Shown in pieces: positions 18,082-28,012 of a DNA stretch of 64,000 nt. The notes under the pieces are model-generated. The model was not told the origin of the DNA. It worked only from the letters and a program-made list of their open reading frames with translations, and ran no database searches. Source of the stretch: DASUPK01 sp963848955 (GTDB taxonomy: Bacteria; Actinomycetota; Thermoleophilia; Solirubrobacterales; 70-9); assembly GCA_963848955.1 (NCBI GenBank), contig CAWKFQ010000019.1, positions 1-64,000 on the forward strand, written 5' to 3'. Made by a program: the position numbers and the translations under genes. Every line of letters begins with the position of its first letter. Position 1 is the first letter of the stretch.

Positions 18082-18485
18082 CTACTGCTTCTCCTTGTCC
18101 CTCCCCTTGCCGCCTCTGAGCTTGTCCTTGCCCTTGCCGCCGATCAGTGAGTCCCTGCCGGCCTGTCCGAGCAGAGTGTCGTTGCCGCCGCCGCCCTTGA
18201 GCCTGTCCTTGCCGGGGCCGCCGCAGAGCCCATCCTTGCCGGCGCGGCCCTTGATCTTGTCCTTGCAGCCGAACCCGAGGATCCCGTCCGGTCCAGAACC
18301 GCCCAGGAGCTTGTCCGGGCCCTCGGTCCCGATCACGTTCACCAGAGCCTTCCCGCAGAGGACCCGCTCGTAGGCGCCGATGTCCGCGTCGTGAAGTCGG
18401 CCGCTTGCGCGCCCGCCCCGCTGATCAGCGTCGCCCCCAGCGAGAGCCCGGCTCCGGCGAGGACCCTCCGCGTTGTGGCGGACAT
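18082..18485 (-). CDS. Small secreted RTX-like calcium-binding repeat protein (one frameshift)
   Basis: Exported protein of about 134 residues after restoring one missing base near 18395. Signal peptide MSATTRRVLAGAGLSLGATL ends near AQAADF; the mature start DADIGAYERVLCGKALVNVI is followed by degenerate RTX nonapeptides (GTEGPDKLLGGSGPDGILG, RAGKDGLCGGPGKDRLKGG, GGNDTLLGQAGRDSLIGG, KGKDKLRGG). RTX repeats bind Ca2+ between GGxGxD turns and form a beta-roll outside the cell. Two cysteines lie inside the repeats and one before, unusual for RTX proteins. No type I secretion genes are adjacent; Sec export is indicated. Such mini RTX proteins usually have more repeats and a longer chain. Confidence 0.75.
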
Positions 18486-18659
18486 TCGCGCGTGCTCAGC
18501 CCTTCGGTCACACCTACGGCGCCGGTGCCTACTGATCGCTGCTCCCTCGCCTTCTTGAGCTCGCGCCCGCACCTATCCCGCGCCGCGAGCCGCGTCCGGG
18601 ATCTCGGCACACGCTGACCTCGGTGAGCCCGACAAGCCGGCGGCGGTAGTTTCTTCGCC

Positions 18660-19547
18660 ATGACAGCCTCGATCGTGGCCCGTGACTCCGGCACCGCCGA
18701 GCTCGGGGTGGCGGTGTTCACGGCCTGGCCGGCGGTGGGGGCGATCGTCCCCTTTGCTGAGCCAGGGGTGGGCGCGGTGGCTACGCAGTCGTTTGTTGAG
18801 ATCTCCTTCGGGCCGCGCGGGCTCGAAATGCTGCGCGATGGCGCCTCCGCGACCGAGACCGTCGAGCGGCTGATCGGGTCCGATTCGCAGCCGGCGACTC
18901 GTCAGCTCGGCGTGATGACCGCGGACGGCGAGTCGGCCGGGTTCACCGGCGACGGCTGCGTCCCATATGCCGAGGAGGCGACCGGCGACGAGTGCCGTTG
19001 CCAGGCGAACATGATGGCCTCGCAGAGGGTGCCCGAGACGATGGCCGCTGCGTTCGAGGCCGCGAACGGTGTGCTCGCGGTCCGCCTGCTCGCCTCCCTG
19101 CAGGCGGGGGAGGCCGCCGGCGGCGATATCCGCGGTCGAATATCGGCCGCCATTCTGGTGGTGCCGTCCGAGGGTGAGCCGTGGCGGCATAGCGTCGACC
19201 TGCGGGTCGACGATCACGACGATCCTCTGACTGAACTCTCCCGCGCCCTCCGCATTCACCGGGCTTTCGCGCTGTCGGACCTCGCTGAGGAGCGCGTCGC
19301 GGCTGGAGACGCTGAGGGCGCGATGCAGGTCGGAACCGAGGCGGTCGGGCTGTCGGGGGAGAACCCACAGCTGCTCCTCTGGCTCGGCCTGGGCGCCGCG
19401 ACCAATGACCTCGAGCTTGGCCTCAATCTCGTCCGCCGGGCCCTGGAGCTTCAGCCGTCGCTCGCCGACTTCCTCGACCGCCTCTCCGACGATGTCGTGT
19501 CTTCCGCCTCTGCGGTGCGGGCGCGGCTCGGGGCCGAGAAGACCTAG
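18660..19547 (+). CDS. DUF1028 family protein
   Basis: 295-residue DUF1028 protein (Ntn-hydrolase-like fold of unknown enzymology). The family region spans about residues 1-215: TASIVARDSGTAELGVAVFT, GVGAVATQSFVEISFGPRGL, RQLGVMTADGESAGFTGDGC, QANMMASQRVPETMAAAFE and RISAAILVVPSEGEPW. The C-terminal part (about 220-290) holds helical, TPR-like repeats (EERVAAGDAEGAMQVGTEAV, NDLELGLNLVRRALELQPS), an extension seen in some members. TAGTTT lies exactly 7 nt before the ATG, predicting a leaderless mRNA. It starts a same-strand run with the NTF2-like and HD genes. Confidence 0.88.
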   Translation: MTASIVARDSGTAELGVAVFTAWPAVGAIVPFAEPGVGAVATQSFVEISFGPRGLEMLRDGASATETVERLIGSDSQPATRQLGVMTADGESAGFTGDGCVPYAEEATGDECRCQANMMASQRVPETMAAAFEAANGVLAVRLLASLQAGEAAGGDIRGRISAAILVVPSEGEPWRHSVDLRVDDHDDPLTELSRALRIHRAFALSDLAEERVAAGDAEGAMQVGTEAVGLSGENPQLLLWLGLGAATNDLELGLNLVRRALELQPSLADFLDRLSDDVVSSASAVRARLGAEKT

Positions 19548-19582
19548 GCCGGCTCGAAGAACGGCGTCGCTAGGCTCTGCCG

Positions 19583-20083
19583 GTGGCGGAGCCGGTCACT
19601 CCCACACCGCTTCGCGCCGCATTCGAGGCGCGAGACCACGCCGCGGTCGTCGCCGCGCTTGCACCGGACGTCGTCCTCCGGTCGCCGATCTTCGACGTGC
19701 CGTTCACCGGGATCGATGAGGTGGGCGACCTGTTCGCCGTACTGCTGGACGCGCTCTGGCCGCTCACCTACCTCGACGAGATCCCCGGCGACCCGCACGT
19801 CCTTCACTTCACCGCGGAGATCAAGGGCGAGCAACTCGAGGGCGTGGATCTACTCCGCTTCGACGAGCAGGGCAGGCTCAGGGAGATCACCGTCTTCTTC
19901 CGTCCGTTTCCAGCCGTGGCAGCGTTCCTGAGCCAGACGGGACCGAAGCTCGCGCGCCGGCGCTCAGGCGCGGGCACGGCCGCCGCACTGCGGATCGCCG
20001 GAGCACCTGTCGGCGCCCTGATGCGCGCGACTGCGGCGACTGGGCCGCGAATGCTCGGACTGAGGCGGGGCAAGCGCTCGTGA
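19583..20083 (+). CDS. NTF2/SnoaL-like protein
   Basis: 166-residue alpha+beta-barrel protein: TPTPLRAAFEARDHAAVVAA, LAPDVVLRSPIFDVPFTGID (the typical pocket strand), VLHFTAEIKGEQLEGVDLLR and EITVFFRPFPAVAAFL. A basic C-terminal tail (about 125-166) is additional. A TAGGCT hexamer ends 6 nt before the GTG at 19583, favouring this leaderless start. Its stop overlaps the GTG of the HD protein. Catalytic role unknown; NTF2-like folds range from isomerases to binding proteins. Confidence 0.8.
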   Translation: MAEPVTPTPLRAAFEARDHAAVVAALAPDVVLRSPIFDVPFTGIDEVGDLFAVLLDALWPLTYLDEIPGDPHVLHFTAEIKGEQLEGVDLLRFDEQGRLREITVFFRPFPAVAAFLSQTGPKLARRRSGAGTAAALRIAGAPVGALMRATAATGPRMLGLRRGKRS

Positions 20084-20640
20084 CCAGGGCCGAGGACCTG
20101 GCTCACACCGAGGCCGAGAGCGCCGCGCTCGCCCAGCTGCGGGAAATCACCGGCGAGACCCGCGGCCCGATGGAGCGCCATGGGCTTCGTGTCTTCCTGA
20201 TCGCCGATCGCCTCGCCACCGCGCGTGAGGTGACTGTCGACCGGGAGGTGCTGCTGATCGCGGGGCTCCTTCACGACATCGGTCTCTACGACGAGGCCTC
20301 CCACGGCGGCGTCTACGTGCGAGAGGGCGCCGAGTTCACGGCTGACCTCCTCAAAAAACAGGGCTGGGACCAGGGCCGGATCCGGCTGTGCTTCGACGCG
20401 ATCGAGCGCCACCACGAGGTTCGCTCTCAGTGGGAGCGCGGCACGGAGGTCGAGCTGATCCGACGTGCCGATCTCGTCGACCTCACCTCCGGTCTTGTGC
20501 GTTTCGACCTCAGCCGCGAGTGGCTGCGGGACCTGTTCAGATCAGTGCCGCGCGACGGGACCTATCCGACGATCGGGCGCGAGGTCGCCCGGCAGCTGAT
20601 TCACCAGCCGCTGCAGTTCGCCCGGATCTTCAGGCGCTGA
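20080..20640 (+). CDS. HD-domain phosphohydrolase-like protein
   Basis: 186 residues. HD superfamily features are a first His in PMERHGLRVFLIADRLA, the metal pair in LIAGLLHDIGLYDEAS (H-D), a later His pair in AIERHHEVRSQW and an Asp in LIRRADLVDLTSG. HD proteins hydrolyse phosphate esters or nucleotides with divalent metals; the substrate here cannot be inferred. The GTG start overlaps the upstream NTF2-like stop, so the pair is co-translated. Confidence 0.85.
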   Translation: MTRAEDLAHTEAESAALAQLREITGETRGPMERHGLRVFLIADRLATAREVTVDREVLLIAGLLHDIGLYDEASHGGVYVREGAEFTADLLKKQGWDQGRIRLCFDAIERHHEVRSQWERGTEVELIRRADLVDLTSGLVRFDLSREWLRDLFRSVPRDGTYPTIGREVARQLIHQPLQFARIFRR

Positions 20641-20643
20641 CCA

Positions 20644-20748
20644 CTATCTCCATCCGCCGTAGTGCTGCTCGTAGCGACGCTTGAACCGCTCGGCCGCCGC
20701 TCGCAACTGCGGCGGGAGCTCGGGGATGCAGGCGAACGCCTTCTCCAC
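20644..20748 (-). CDS. Short coding-like frame, possible C-terminal remnant
   Basis: The frame reads VEKAFACIPELPPQLRAAAE followed by RFKRRYEQHYGGWR and stops at 20644. Codon third positions are almost all G/C and the segment resembles one amphipathic helical module. Only a GTG start (20748) is available; the frame is open a little further upstream (PCNPEQHRAQ) before a stop. It may be a small protein or the tail of a decayed gene. Together with the next entry it is all that fills the 299-bp gap 20641-20939. Confidence 0.3.
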   Translation of the reverse strand: MEKAFACIPELPPQLRAAAERFKRRYEQHYGGWR

Positions 20749-20774
20749 CTGGGCGCGGTGCTGCTCAGGGTTAC

Positions 20775-20897
20775 ATGGCCATCTGGCAGCCGGTCGATTT
20801 CATCTTCGTCGGGGACAACGAGCGTGGCGTCCCGGTCCGGGTCCACTACTTCCCGGGCGCGCGGGCGCCCCTGCCCCGTTCCACCCCCGCGAGCTAG
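20775..20897 (+). CDS. Possible 40-aa ORF before the acyl-CoA ligase
   Basis: ATG-initiated frame beginning MAIWQPVDFIFVGDNERGVP and continuing VRVHYFPGARAPL to a TAG at 20895-20897. Nearly every third codon position is G or C, as in real genes here, but no Shine-Dalgarno sequence or TANNNT box precedes it. It lies 42 bp before the ligase gene. It could be a small peptide or a gene fragment. Confidence 0.3.
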   Translation: MAIWQPVDFIFVGDNERGVPVRVHYFPGARAPLPRSTPAS

Positions 20898-20939
20898 CGC
20901 CGGACACTCAGCCGCCCCCACCCGGCAGACTTGCCCCCG

Positions 20940-22388
20940 ATGAACTTCATCGAGGACGTGATGGAGCGCGCGCCGGCCTCCACGCTCGGGATCGTCGCGA
21001 TCGACGCCCTCGGGAACCGGCACGAGTGGCACTTCGGCGAGTTGATCGCCCGCAGCGCCGGGCTCTCCGGCGCGATGGCGGCCCGCGGCGTCGAGCGTGG
21101 AGACGCAGTCATGACGCTGGTGGGCAGCCGCATCGAATGGGTGCTGGCGATGCTCGCCTGCTTCCGCATGGGCGCCGTCGCGATGCCATGCAACCCGCAG
21201 CTGCGCCGCAAGGACCTGGAGGTCAGGGCCAGCGCGGCGAACCCGAAGCTGTGCATCGGCGAGGAGGGGCTGCTCGGCGAGCTGCCCGATGGCATCCCGG
21301 CGATGACGATGGCCGAGATCGCGGATGCGCTCGACGAGGACCGGCCCCAGGAGACGCCCGCCGACGTCGCCGAGCTCGATGCGGAGGACCCCGCCGTGAT
21401 CATCTTCACCTCGGGTACCAGCGGCGAACCGAAGGGCGTGCTCTACCCGCAGCGGTATCTGACCGGCCAGCATCTGCAGGCCGAGCACTGGGTCGGGGCC
21501 CGCAAGGGAGAGCTCGCCTGGTGCACCGCCGCGCCCGGCTGGTCGAAGTCGACCCGCAATGTCTTCATCGCGCCCTGGCTCCGGGGAGCCGCCGCGCTGA
21601 TCCACGACGCACGCTTCGATCCGGCCGAGCGCCTGCGGATCGTCGAGCGCGAGGGCGTCAACGTCCTCTGCCAGGCGCCGACCGAGTACCGCATGCTCGC
21701 GAAGCGCACAGAGTTGAGGCCGATCGGCCCACTGCGCCGCATGCTCTCCGCGGGCGAGCCGCTCAACCCGGACGTGATCCGCGCCTTCCGCGAGGCGATG
21801 GGGATCGGCATCGGGGATGGCTACGGGCAGACCGAGACCGGGCCGGTGACCGGCATGCGCCCCGACGAGGACGACCCGGAGCGGGACGGCTCGATGGGCC
21901 GCCCGCTCCCCGACATCGAGGTGCGGGTCGCCGACGGCGAGCTCCAGGTGAGGCCGGAGACCGTGCCGACCTTCTTCAGCCACTACCTGGGCGAGCAGCC
22001 GTTCGAGGGCGAGTGGTGGCCGACCGGTGACCACGTCCGCCAGGACGAGGACGGCTACCTCTGGTTCGAGGGCCGGGACGACGACATCATCATCACCGCC
22101 GGCTACCGGGTCGGCCCCTTCGAGGTCGAGTCGGCGCTCGTCTCCCACCCCGCGGTCGCCGAGGCGGCGGCGGTCCCCGCCCCGGACGAGGAGCGGGGAT
22201 CGATCGTCCGGGCAATCGTGGTGCTCGCCGACGGCGAGCCATCCGACGAGCTCGCCGCCGAGCTCCAGGACCACGTCAAGCGGGTCACGGCGCCGTACAA
22301 GTACCCGCGCATCGTCGAGTTCACCGACGAGCTGCCGAAGACCCCGAGCGGGAAGATCAGGCGTGCGGAGCTGCGGGGCGGGGGATGA
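20940..22388 (+). CDS. AMP-forming acyl-CoA synthetase
   Basis: 482-residue adenylate-forming ligase activating a carboxylic acid with ATP and CoA. ANL motifs: the P-loop-like VIIFTSGTSGEPKGVLYPQR, the adenine region LSAGEPLNPD and GDGYGQTETG, PTGDHVRQDEDGYLWFEGR and DDDIIITAGYRVGPFEVES with the hinge, and the catalytic lysine near KTPSGKIRRAEL. The pattern, with GYGQTE and WVGA...WCTAAPGWSKS, resembles medium-chain (ACSM-type) or acetyl-CoA-like synthetases. A TTG two codons upstream is possible but the ATG at 20940 is preferred. The ATGA overlap with the MFS gene indicates co-transcription with a transporter and an aminotransferase. Confidence 0.92.
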   Translation: MNFIEDVMERAPASTLGIVAIDALGNRHEWHFGELIARSAGLSGAMAARGVERGDAVMTLVGSRIEWVLAMLACFRMGAVAMPCNPQLRRKDLEVRASAANPKLCIGEEGLLGELPDGIPAMTMAEIADALDEDRPQETPADVAELDAEDPAVIIFTSGTSGEPKGVLYPQRYLTGQHLQAEHWVGARKGELAWCTAAPGWSKSTRNVFIAPWLRGAAALIHDARFDPAERLRIVEREGVNVLCQAPTEYRMLAKRTELRPIGPLRRMLSAGEPLNPDVIRAFREAMGIGIGDGYGQTETGPVTGMRPDEDDPERDGSMGRPLPDIEVRVADGELQVRPETVPTFFSHYLGEQPFEGEWWPTGDHVRQDEDGYLWFEGRDDDIIITAGYRVGPFEVESALVSHPAVAEAAAVPAPDEERGSIVRAIVVLADGEPSDELAAELQDHVKRVTAPYKYPRIVEFTDELPKTPSGKIRRAELRGGG

Positions 22389-23560
22389 GCGAGGGCGCCC
22401 GGATCTGGCGCGAGGACTGGGCCGGATTCGCCGGGATCTTCATCGTCACCAACCTGGGGTTACTCGCGGTGGGCGCGACGCTCGCGGTCCTCCCCCACTA
22501 TGTCAAGGACAACCTCGACGGCACGAATCTCGAGGTCGGGATCGTGAGCGGCGCGTTCGCCCTCACGGGCATCGTCTGCCGCCCGATCGCGGGCAACCTC
22601 GCGGACACCCGGGGCCGCAAGCCGACCTTGATCGTCGGCGCGCTGCTCGCTGCGGTCGCCGGTGTTCTCTACTTCGTCCCTGCAGGGATCCCGGGCTTGA
22701 TCGTCGCCCGCCTCTTCCTCGGCGCCGGCGAGGGCACGGTGTTCACCGCAGGCTCGGCCTGGAACGTCGACATGGCGCCCGAGGAGCGCCGCGGCCGGAT
22801 GATCGGCCTCTACGGCCTTGCGATCTGGACGGGGCTCACCCTCGGCCCCCCGATCGGCGTGCTGCTCCAGGACGCCGGCGGCTTCCATCTGGTCTGGGCG
22901 TTCGCCGCTGGCGCGCCGCTGCTCGGCGCCGCGATCGCCTCGCGGCTTCCTGAGGACTACGAGCCGGCCGAGGAGGCCGGCCGGGGGCCGTTCATCTCGC
23001 GCGAGGCGCTCGGTCCGGGCGTGACGTTCGCGCTCAGCGTCTTCGGGTTCGCGGCCGTCTCCGCCTTCATCGTGCTCAGCCTGGATGAGCGTGGGATCGG
23101 CCACGGCCCAGCCGTATTCAGCGTCTTCGCCGCGACGGTCGTCGCGACCCGGCTGCTGGCGGGAGGGCTGCCCGATCGGATCGGCCCGGCCCGCTGCGCA
23201 GTGGGCGCCGCCCTGATCGAGGCCACCGGGCTGGTCCTGCTCGGCGCCGCCGACGACCTCGCCGTGGTGATCGCCGGCGCGATCGGGATGGGTGCGGCCT
23301 TCTCGCTGCTCTTCCCCTCCCTCTCCCTGGTCGCGATCAACCGCGTCGGGCCCGAGCGCCGTGGCAAGGCGATGGGGACCTTCACCGCAGCCTTCGACCT
23401 CGGCATGCTGGTCGGCTCCCCGCTGGTCGGCGGGGCGGCGGCGATCGCGGGCTACGGCGCGGCCTTCTATGTGGCGGCGGCGGCGGCCCTCGCCTGCGCG
23501 GTCCTGTCCGTGGCGATGGCGAGGGAGACGGAGGGCGAAACCGTTCCCCAGATAGTCTGA
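22385..23560 (+). CDS. MFS transporter (12-TM)
   Basis: 391-residue transporter with about 12 transmembrane segments. Motif A appears as GNLADTRGRKPTLIVGALLA between TM2 and TM3, and a second, weaker copy as GGLPDRIGPARCAVGAAL between TM8 and TM9. RLFLGAGEGTVFTAGSAWN resembles motif B. The ATG overlaps the ligase stop (ATGA), and the aminotransferase starts 7 bp after its end. Import of an organic acid or amino compound for the flanking enzymes is plausible; export is also possible. Confidence 0.9.
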   Translation: MSEGARIWREDWAGFAGIFIVTNLGLLAVGATLAVLPHYVKDNLDGTNLEVGIVSGAFALTGIVCRPIAGNLADTRGRKPTLIVGALLAAVAGVLYFVPAGIPGLIVARLFLGAGEGTVFTAGSAWNVDMAPEERRGRMIGLYGLAIWTGLTLGPPIGVLLQDAGGFHLVWAFAAGAPLLGAAIASRLPEDYEPAEEAGRGPFISREALGPGVTFALSVFGFAAVSAFIVLSLDERGIGHGPAVFSVFAATVVATRLLAGGLPDRIGPARCAVGAALIEATGLVLLGAADDLAVVIAGAIGMGAAFSLLFPSLSLVAINRVGPERRGKAMGTFTAAFDLGMLVGSPLVGGAAAIAGYGAAFYVAAAAALACAVLSVAMARETEGETVPQIV

Positions 23561-23567
23561 GCGACCG

Positions 23568-24956
23568 ATGGCCCAGAAGGCAACGGCGAGCGAGGGAACG
23601 CTCGACCGCAAACAGATCAACAAGCTCACCGAGGAGCAGATGGCACGCTTCCGCGAGCACACGCCGAGTTCGGCGGAGTACTTCGACCGGGCTCGGAAGG
23701 TGATGCCGGGCGGCGTCCCCTCCTCCTTCCAGCTCAACGATCCGTGGCCGGTCTACATCGACCGGGGGAAGGGCGCGCTCGTCTGGGACGTGGACGGCTC
23801 CGAGTACGTGGACTTCCACAACGGCTTCGGCGTGATGTGTGTCGGGCACGCGAATCCGGTGATCGGCGAGGCGGTCAAGGAGCGCATCGACCTCGGGACC
23901 CACTTCGCCGCTCCAACCAATGGATCGATCGTCTCCGCCGCGAACCTGGTCGAGCGCTTCGGACTGCCGCAGTGGCGCTTCTCCAACTCCGGCACCGAAT
24001 CCACGATGTCGGCGATCCACCTCGCCCGCGGAGCGACCGGTCGCGACCTGATCATCAAGATCGAGGGCTCCTACGACGGCCACCACGACGCGGTGATGGT
24101 CTCCTGCTACCCGGACCTCGACGAGCTCGGGCCTCGCGAGAGCCCCACTCCGGTCCCGTTCGGCGACGGCTACCCGCAGACGGTCGTGGAGCTCACCGTC
24201 CCGATCCCCTTCAACGACGCCGAGATCCTCGAGGCGACCCTGAAGAAGCACGAGGGCGAGGTCGCCGGGCTGATCATCGAGCCGGCGATGATGAACATCA
24301 ACATCATTCCGCCGAAGGAGGGCTACCTCGAACGGGTGCGCGAGCTCTGCACCGAGCACGGAGTCCAGCTGATCTTCGACGAGGTGAAGACGGGCGCCAC
24401 GATCGCCTACGGCGGCGCCACCCAGCGCTTCGGCGTCGAGCCGGACATGATCTGCCTCGCCAAGGCGATCTGCGGCGGCTACCCGGGCGGGGCGATCGGG
24501 ATGACAGCGGAGCTCGGCGAGGTCATCGCCTCCGACCGGGTTCACCAGATCGGCACCTTCAATGGCAACCCGCTGGTGATGGCGGCATCGGAGGCGACTC
24601 TGACGAAGGTCCTGACGCCGGACGTCTACGACAAGCTCGAGGCCACCAACGACGACCTCAAGGCACGCTGCCAGGAGGTCATCGACCGCTATGGCCTCCC
24701 GGCCTACACGCAGGGCCTGGGGGCGAAGGGCTGTGTGATCTTCGCCCCCGAGCCGATCTACGAGTACCGCGACTACCTCACCAAGGTCGACGCCGAGCTC
24801 GCCACCCTGGCCTGGCTCTACCACATGAATCACGGCATCTTCATGACCCCGGGCGTCGAGGAGGAGTGGACCCTCTCGATCGCCCACGAGGAGGAGCACA
24901 TCGACCGCTACGTGGCCGCCTTCGAGGCGTTCGCGGCCGACGTCTCCGGCTCGTAG
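23568..24956 (+). CDS. Class III aminotransferase (glutamate-1-semialdehyde aminomutase-like)
   Basis: 462-residue PLP enzyme of aminotransferase fold type I. Landmarks are ARKVMPGGVPSSFQLNDPWP, the substrate/PLP region RFSNSGTESTMSAIHLARG, IKIEGSYDGHHDAVMVS (as in HemL), IIEPAMMNINIIPP, LIFDEVKTGATIAYGGATQR and the Schiff-base lysine in CLAKAICGGYPGGAIGM. HemL is shorter (about 430) and is usually in a heme cluster; here the partners are an acyl-CoA ligase and an MFS pump, so a catabolic amino-acid aminotransferase is more likely. TAGTCT lies 9 nt before the ATG, inside the end of the MFS gene. Confidence 0.88.
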   Translation: MAQKATASEGTLDRKQINKLTEEQMARFREHTPSSAEYFDRARKVMPGGVPSSFQLNDPWPVYIDRGKGALVWDVDGSEYVDFHNGFGVMCVGHANPVIGEAVKERIDLGTHFAAPTNGSIVSAANLVERFGLPQWRFSNSGTESTMSAIHLARGATGRDLIIKIEGSYDGHHDAVMVSCYPDLDELGPRESPTPVPFGDGYPQTVVELTVPIPFNDAEILEATLKKHEGEVAGLIIEPAMMNINIIPPKEGYLERVRELCTEHGVQLIFDEVKTGATIAYGGATQRFGVEPDMICLAKAICGGYPGGAIGMTAELGEVIASDRVHQIGTFNGNPLVMAASEATLTKVLTPDVYDKLEATNDDLKARCQEVIDRYGLPAYTQGLGAKGCVIFAPEPIYEYRDYLTKVDAELATLAWLYHMNHGIFMTPGVEEEWTLSIAHEEEHIDRYVAAFEAFAADVSGS

Positions 24957-24970
24957 GCGCGTCGCTCAAC

Positions 24971-25505
24971 CTGACTCCCTTCTCCTACGTCATCCTCACC
25001 CTGGTCGGCGACGGCGGCGCCGCGCCCCATGACCTGATCCGGATGATGCGGACGGGCCGCGTCTACTGGACCGCCGCCCCGAGCCACTTCTACGCCGAGC
25101 CGAAACGGCTCGCCAAACTCGGCTACCTGAGCGCACACAAGGAGCCCGGGCGCACCCGCGAGCGCACGGTCTACGAGCTGACCGCGAAGGGCCGCCGGGC
25201 GGTCGCCGCCTGGCTGGCCGAGCCATCCGGACTTCATCCGGATTCAGAACGAGCCCGCCGTCCGGCTGCTGGGCGCCGACCTGGCTCGCACCCCGGCTGA
25301 GGTCAGGACGAGCCTGGCGGCAATCCGGGGCGAGATCGAGGAGCTCACGGAGGGACTCGACCGTGGTGCGGAGATCGCGCCGAGTCTCCCCCACCGCGAG
25401 CGTTACCTCGAGATCAACAGCCGCCTCAGCAGGCGGATCCTGACGGCCTTCTCCGACTGGCTGGATGAGGTCGAGAGAGAGCTCGCCGAGGACAGCCCGA
25501 GCTAG
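24971..25505 (+). CDS. PadR family regulator (one frameshift, start unclear)
   Basis: PadR-type repressor of about 177 residues. The first frame gives LTPFSYVILTLVGDGGAAPH, RVYWTAAPSHFYAEPKRLAK and RTRERTVYELTAKGRRAVAA; an extra T near 25226 shifts it, and the next frame continues PDFIRIQNEPAVRLLGADLA, RERYLEINSRLSRRILTAFS and DWLDEVERELAED. The two-part layout (winged helix, then Vir_C dimer helix) matches the family. No ATG, GTG or TTG occurs in frame before the conserved part back to about 24926, only CTG at 24971, so the start may be CTG or lost through an error. It follows the aminotransferase by 14 bp. It shares a CTAG stop palindrome with the convergent ACT gene. Confidence 0.78.
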
Positions 25506-25891
25506 CCGGCCGCGCCGTTCAGGTCGAGCGCCTGATGGGCGGCGTCGACGTCCTCGGTGAGGATCACCAGGCGGACGCCCGTGAAGATCGTGTAGGCGAC
25601 GTCGATGTTGACCCCGGCCTCGGCGAGGTCACGCGCGATCTCCCCAATCGCCCCGGGCTTGTCGTGGAGATCGACCACGACGGCCTCGCGCTCGTCGGCG
25701 ACGGTGATCCCGGCCTCCTCGAGCGCTCCCCGAGCGGTGGTGGCGTCATCGACCAGCATGTGGATGAACCCCTTGCCGTCCCCGACCATCGCGCAGAGAC
25801 CCGCGATGTTCACCCCCGCCTTGCCGGCCGCCTCACCCAGGTCTGCCAGCTTCCCGGGCTGGTCATCCATGATCACCGTGAGGTCCTTCAT
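25502..25891 (-). CDS. Double-ACT-domain protein
   Basis: 129 residues, two tandem ACT modules (beta-alpha-beta-beta-alpha-beta): KDLTVIMDDQPGKLADLGEA with AGVNIAGLCAMVGDGKGFIH, and VVVDLHDKPGAIGEIARDLA with AGVNIDVAYTIFTGVRLVIL. ACT domains bind amino acids and regulate enzymes or transcription. There is no DNA-binding or catalytic domain, so it is a stand-alone amino-acid sensor, comparable to glycine-cleavage-type repressor partners or GcvR-like proteins. The ATG at 25891 has a strong GGAGG Shine-Dalgarno sequence. The stop TAG (25502-25504) overlaps the opposite PadR stop. Confidence 0.85.
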   Translation of the reverse strand: MKDLTVIMDDQPGKLADLGEAAGKAGVNIAGLCAMVGDGKGFIHMLVDDATTARGALEEAGITVADEREAVVVDLHDKPGAIGEIARDLAEAGVNIDVAYTIFTGVRLVILTEDVDAAHQALDLNGAAG

Positions 25892-25909
25892 CGAGCCTCC
25901 ACCTTTAAC

Positions 25910-25935
25910 CCGGCGGCGGTGTTTGTGGCCGCCGT
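25910..25935. repeat. Hairpin element, near copy of 10689-10714
   Basis: CCGGCGGCGG...TTTGTGGCCGCCG is found here between the ACT gene and the DUF255 gene, and again at 10689-10714, with only three differing bases between the two arms. Both form a GC-rich stem. Here it lies in a divergent promoter region, at 10.7 kb between convergent genes, so a common function as terminator is not supported by position. Confidence 0.4.
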
Positions 25936-25999
25936 TCGTGGGAGCCATCATATTCAGAGGGCTGGGACCAAATGGCCCGCGCTGGGTACTCTCGAAGAG

Positions 26000-28008
<2,009 letters not shown>

Positions 28009-28012
<4 letters not shown>

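Noticed and set aside
20601..22274. A long minus-strand open frame across the ligase gene
   Set aside because: It lies antisense to a clearly recognised AMP-binding enzyme and gives low-complexity Arg/Gly/Ala-rich sequence; it is an artefact of high GC content.
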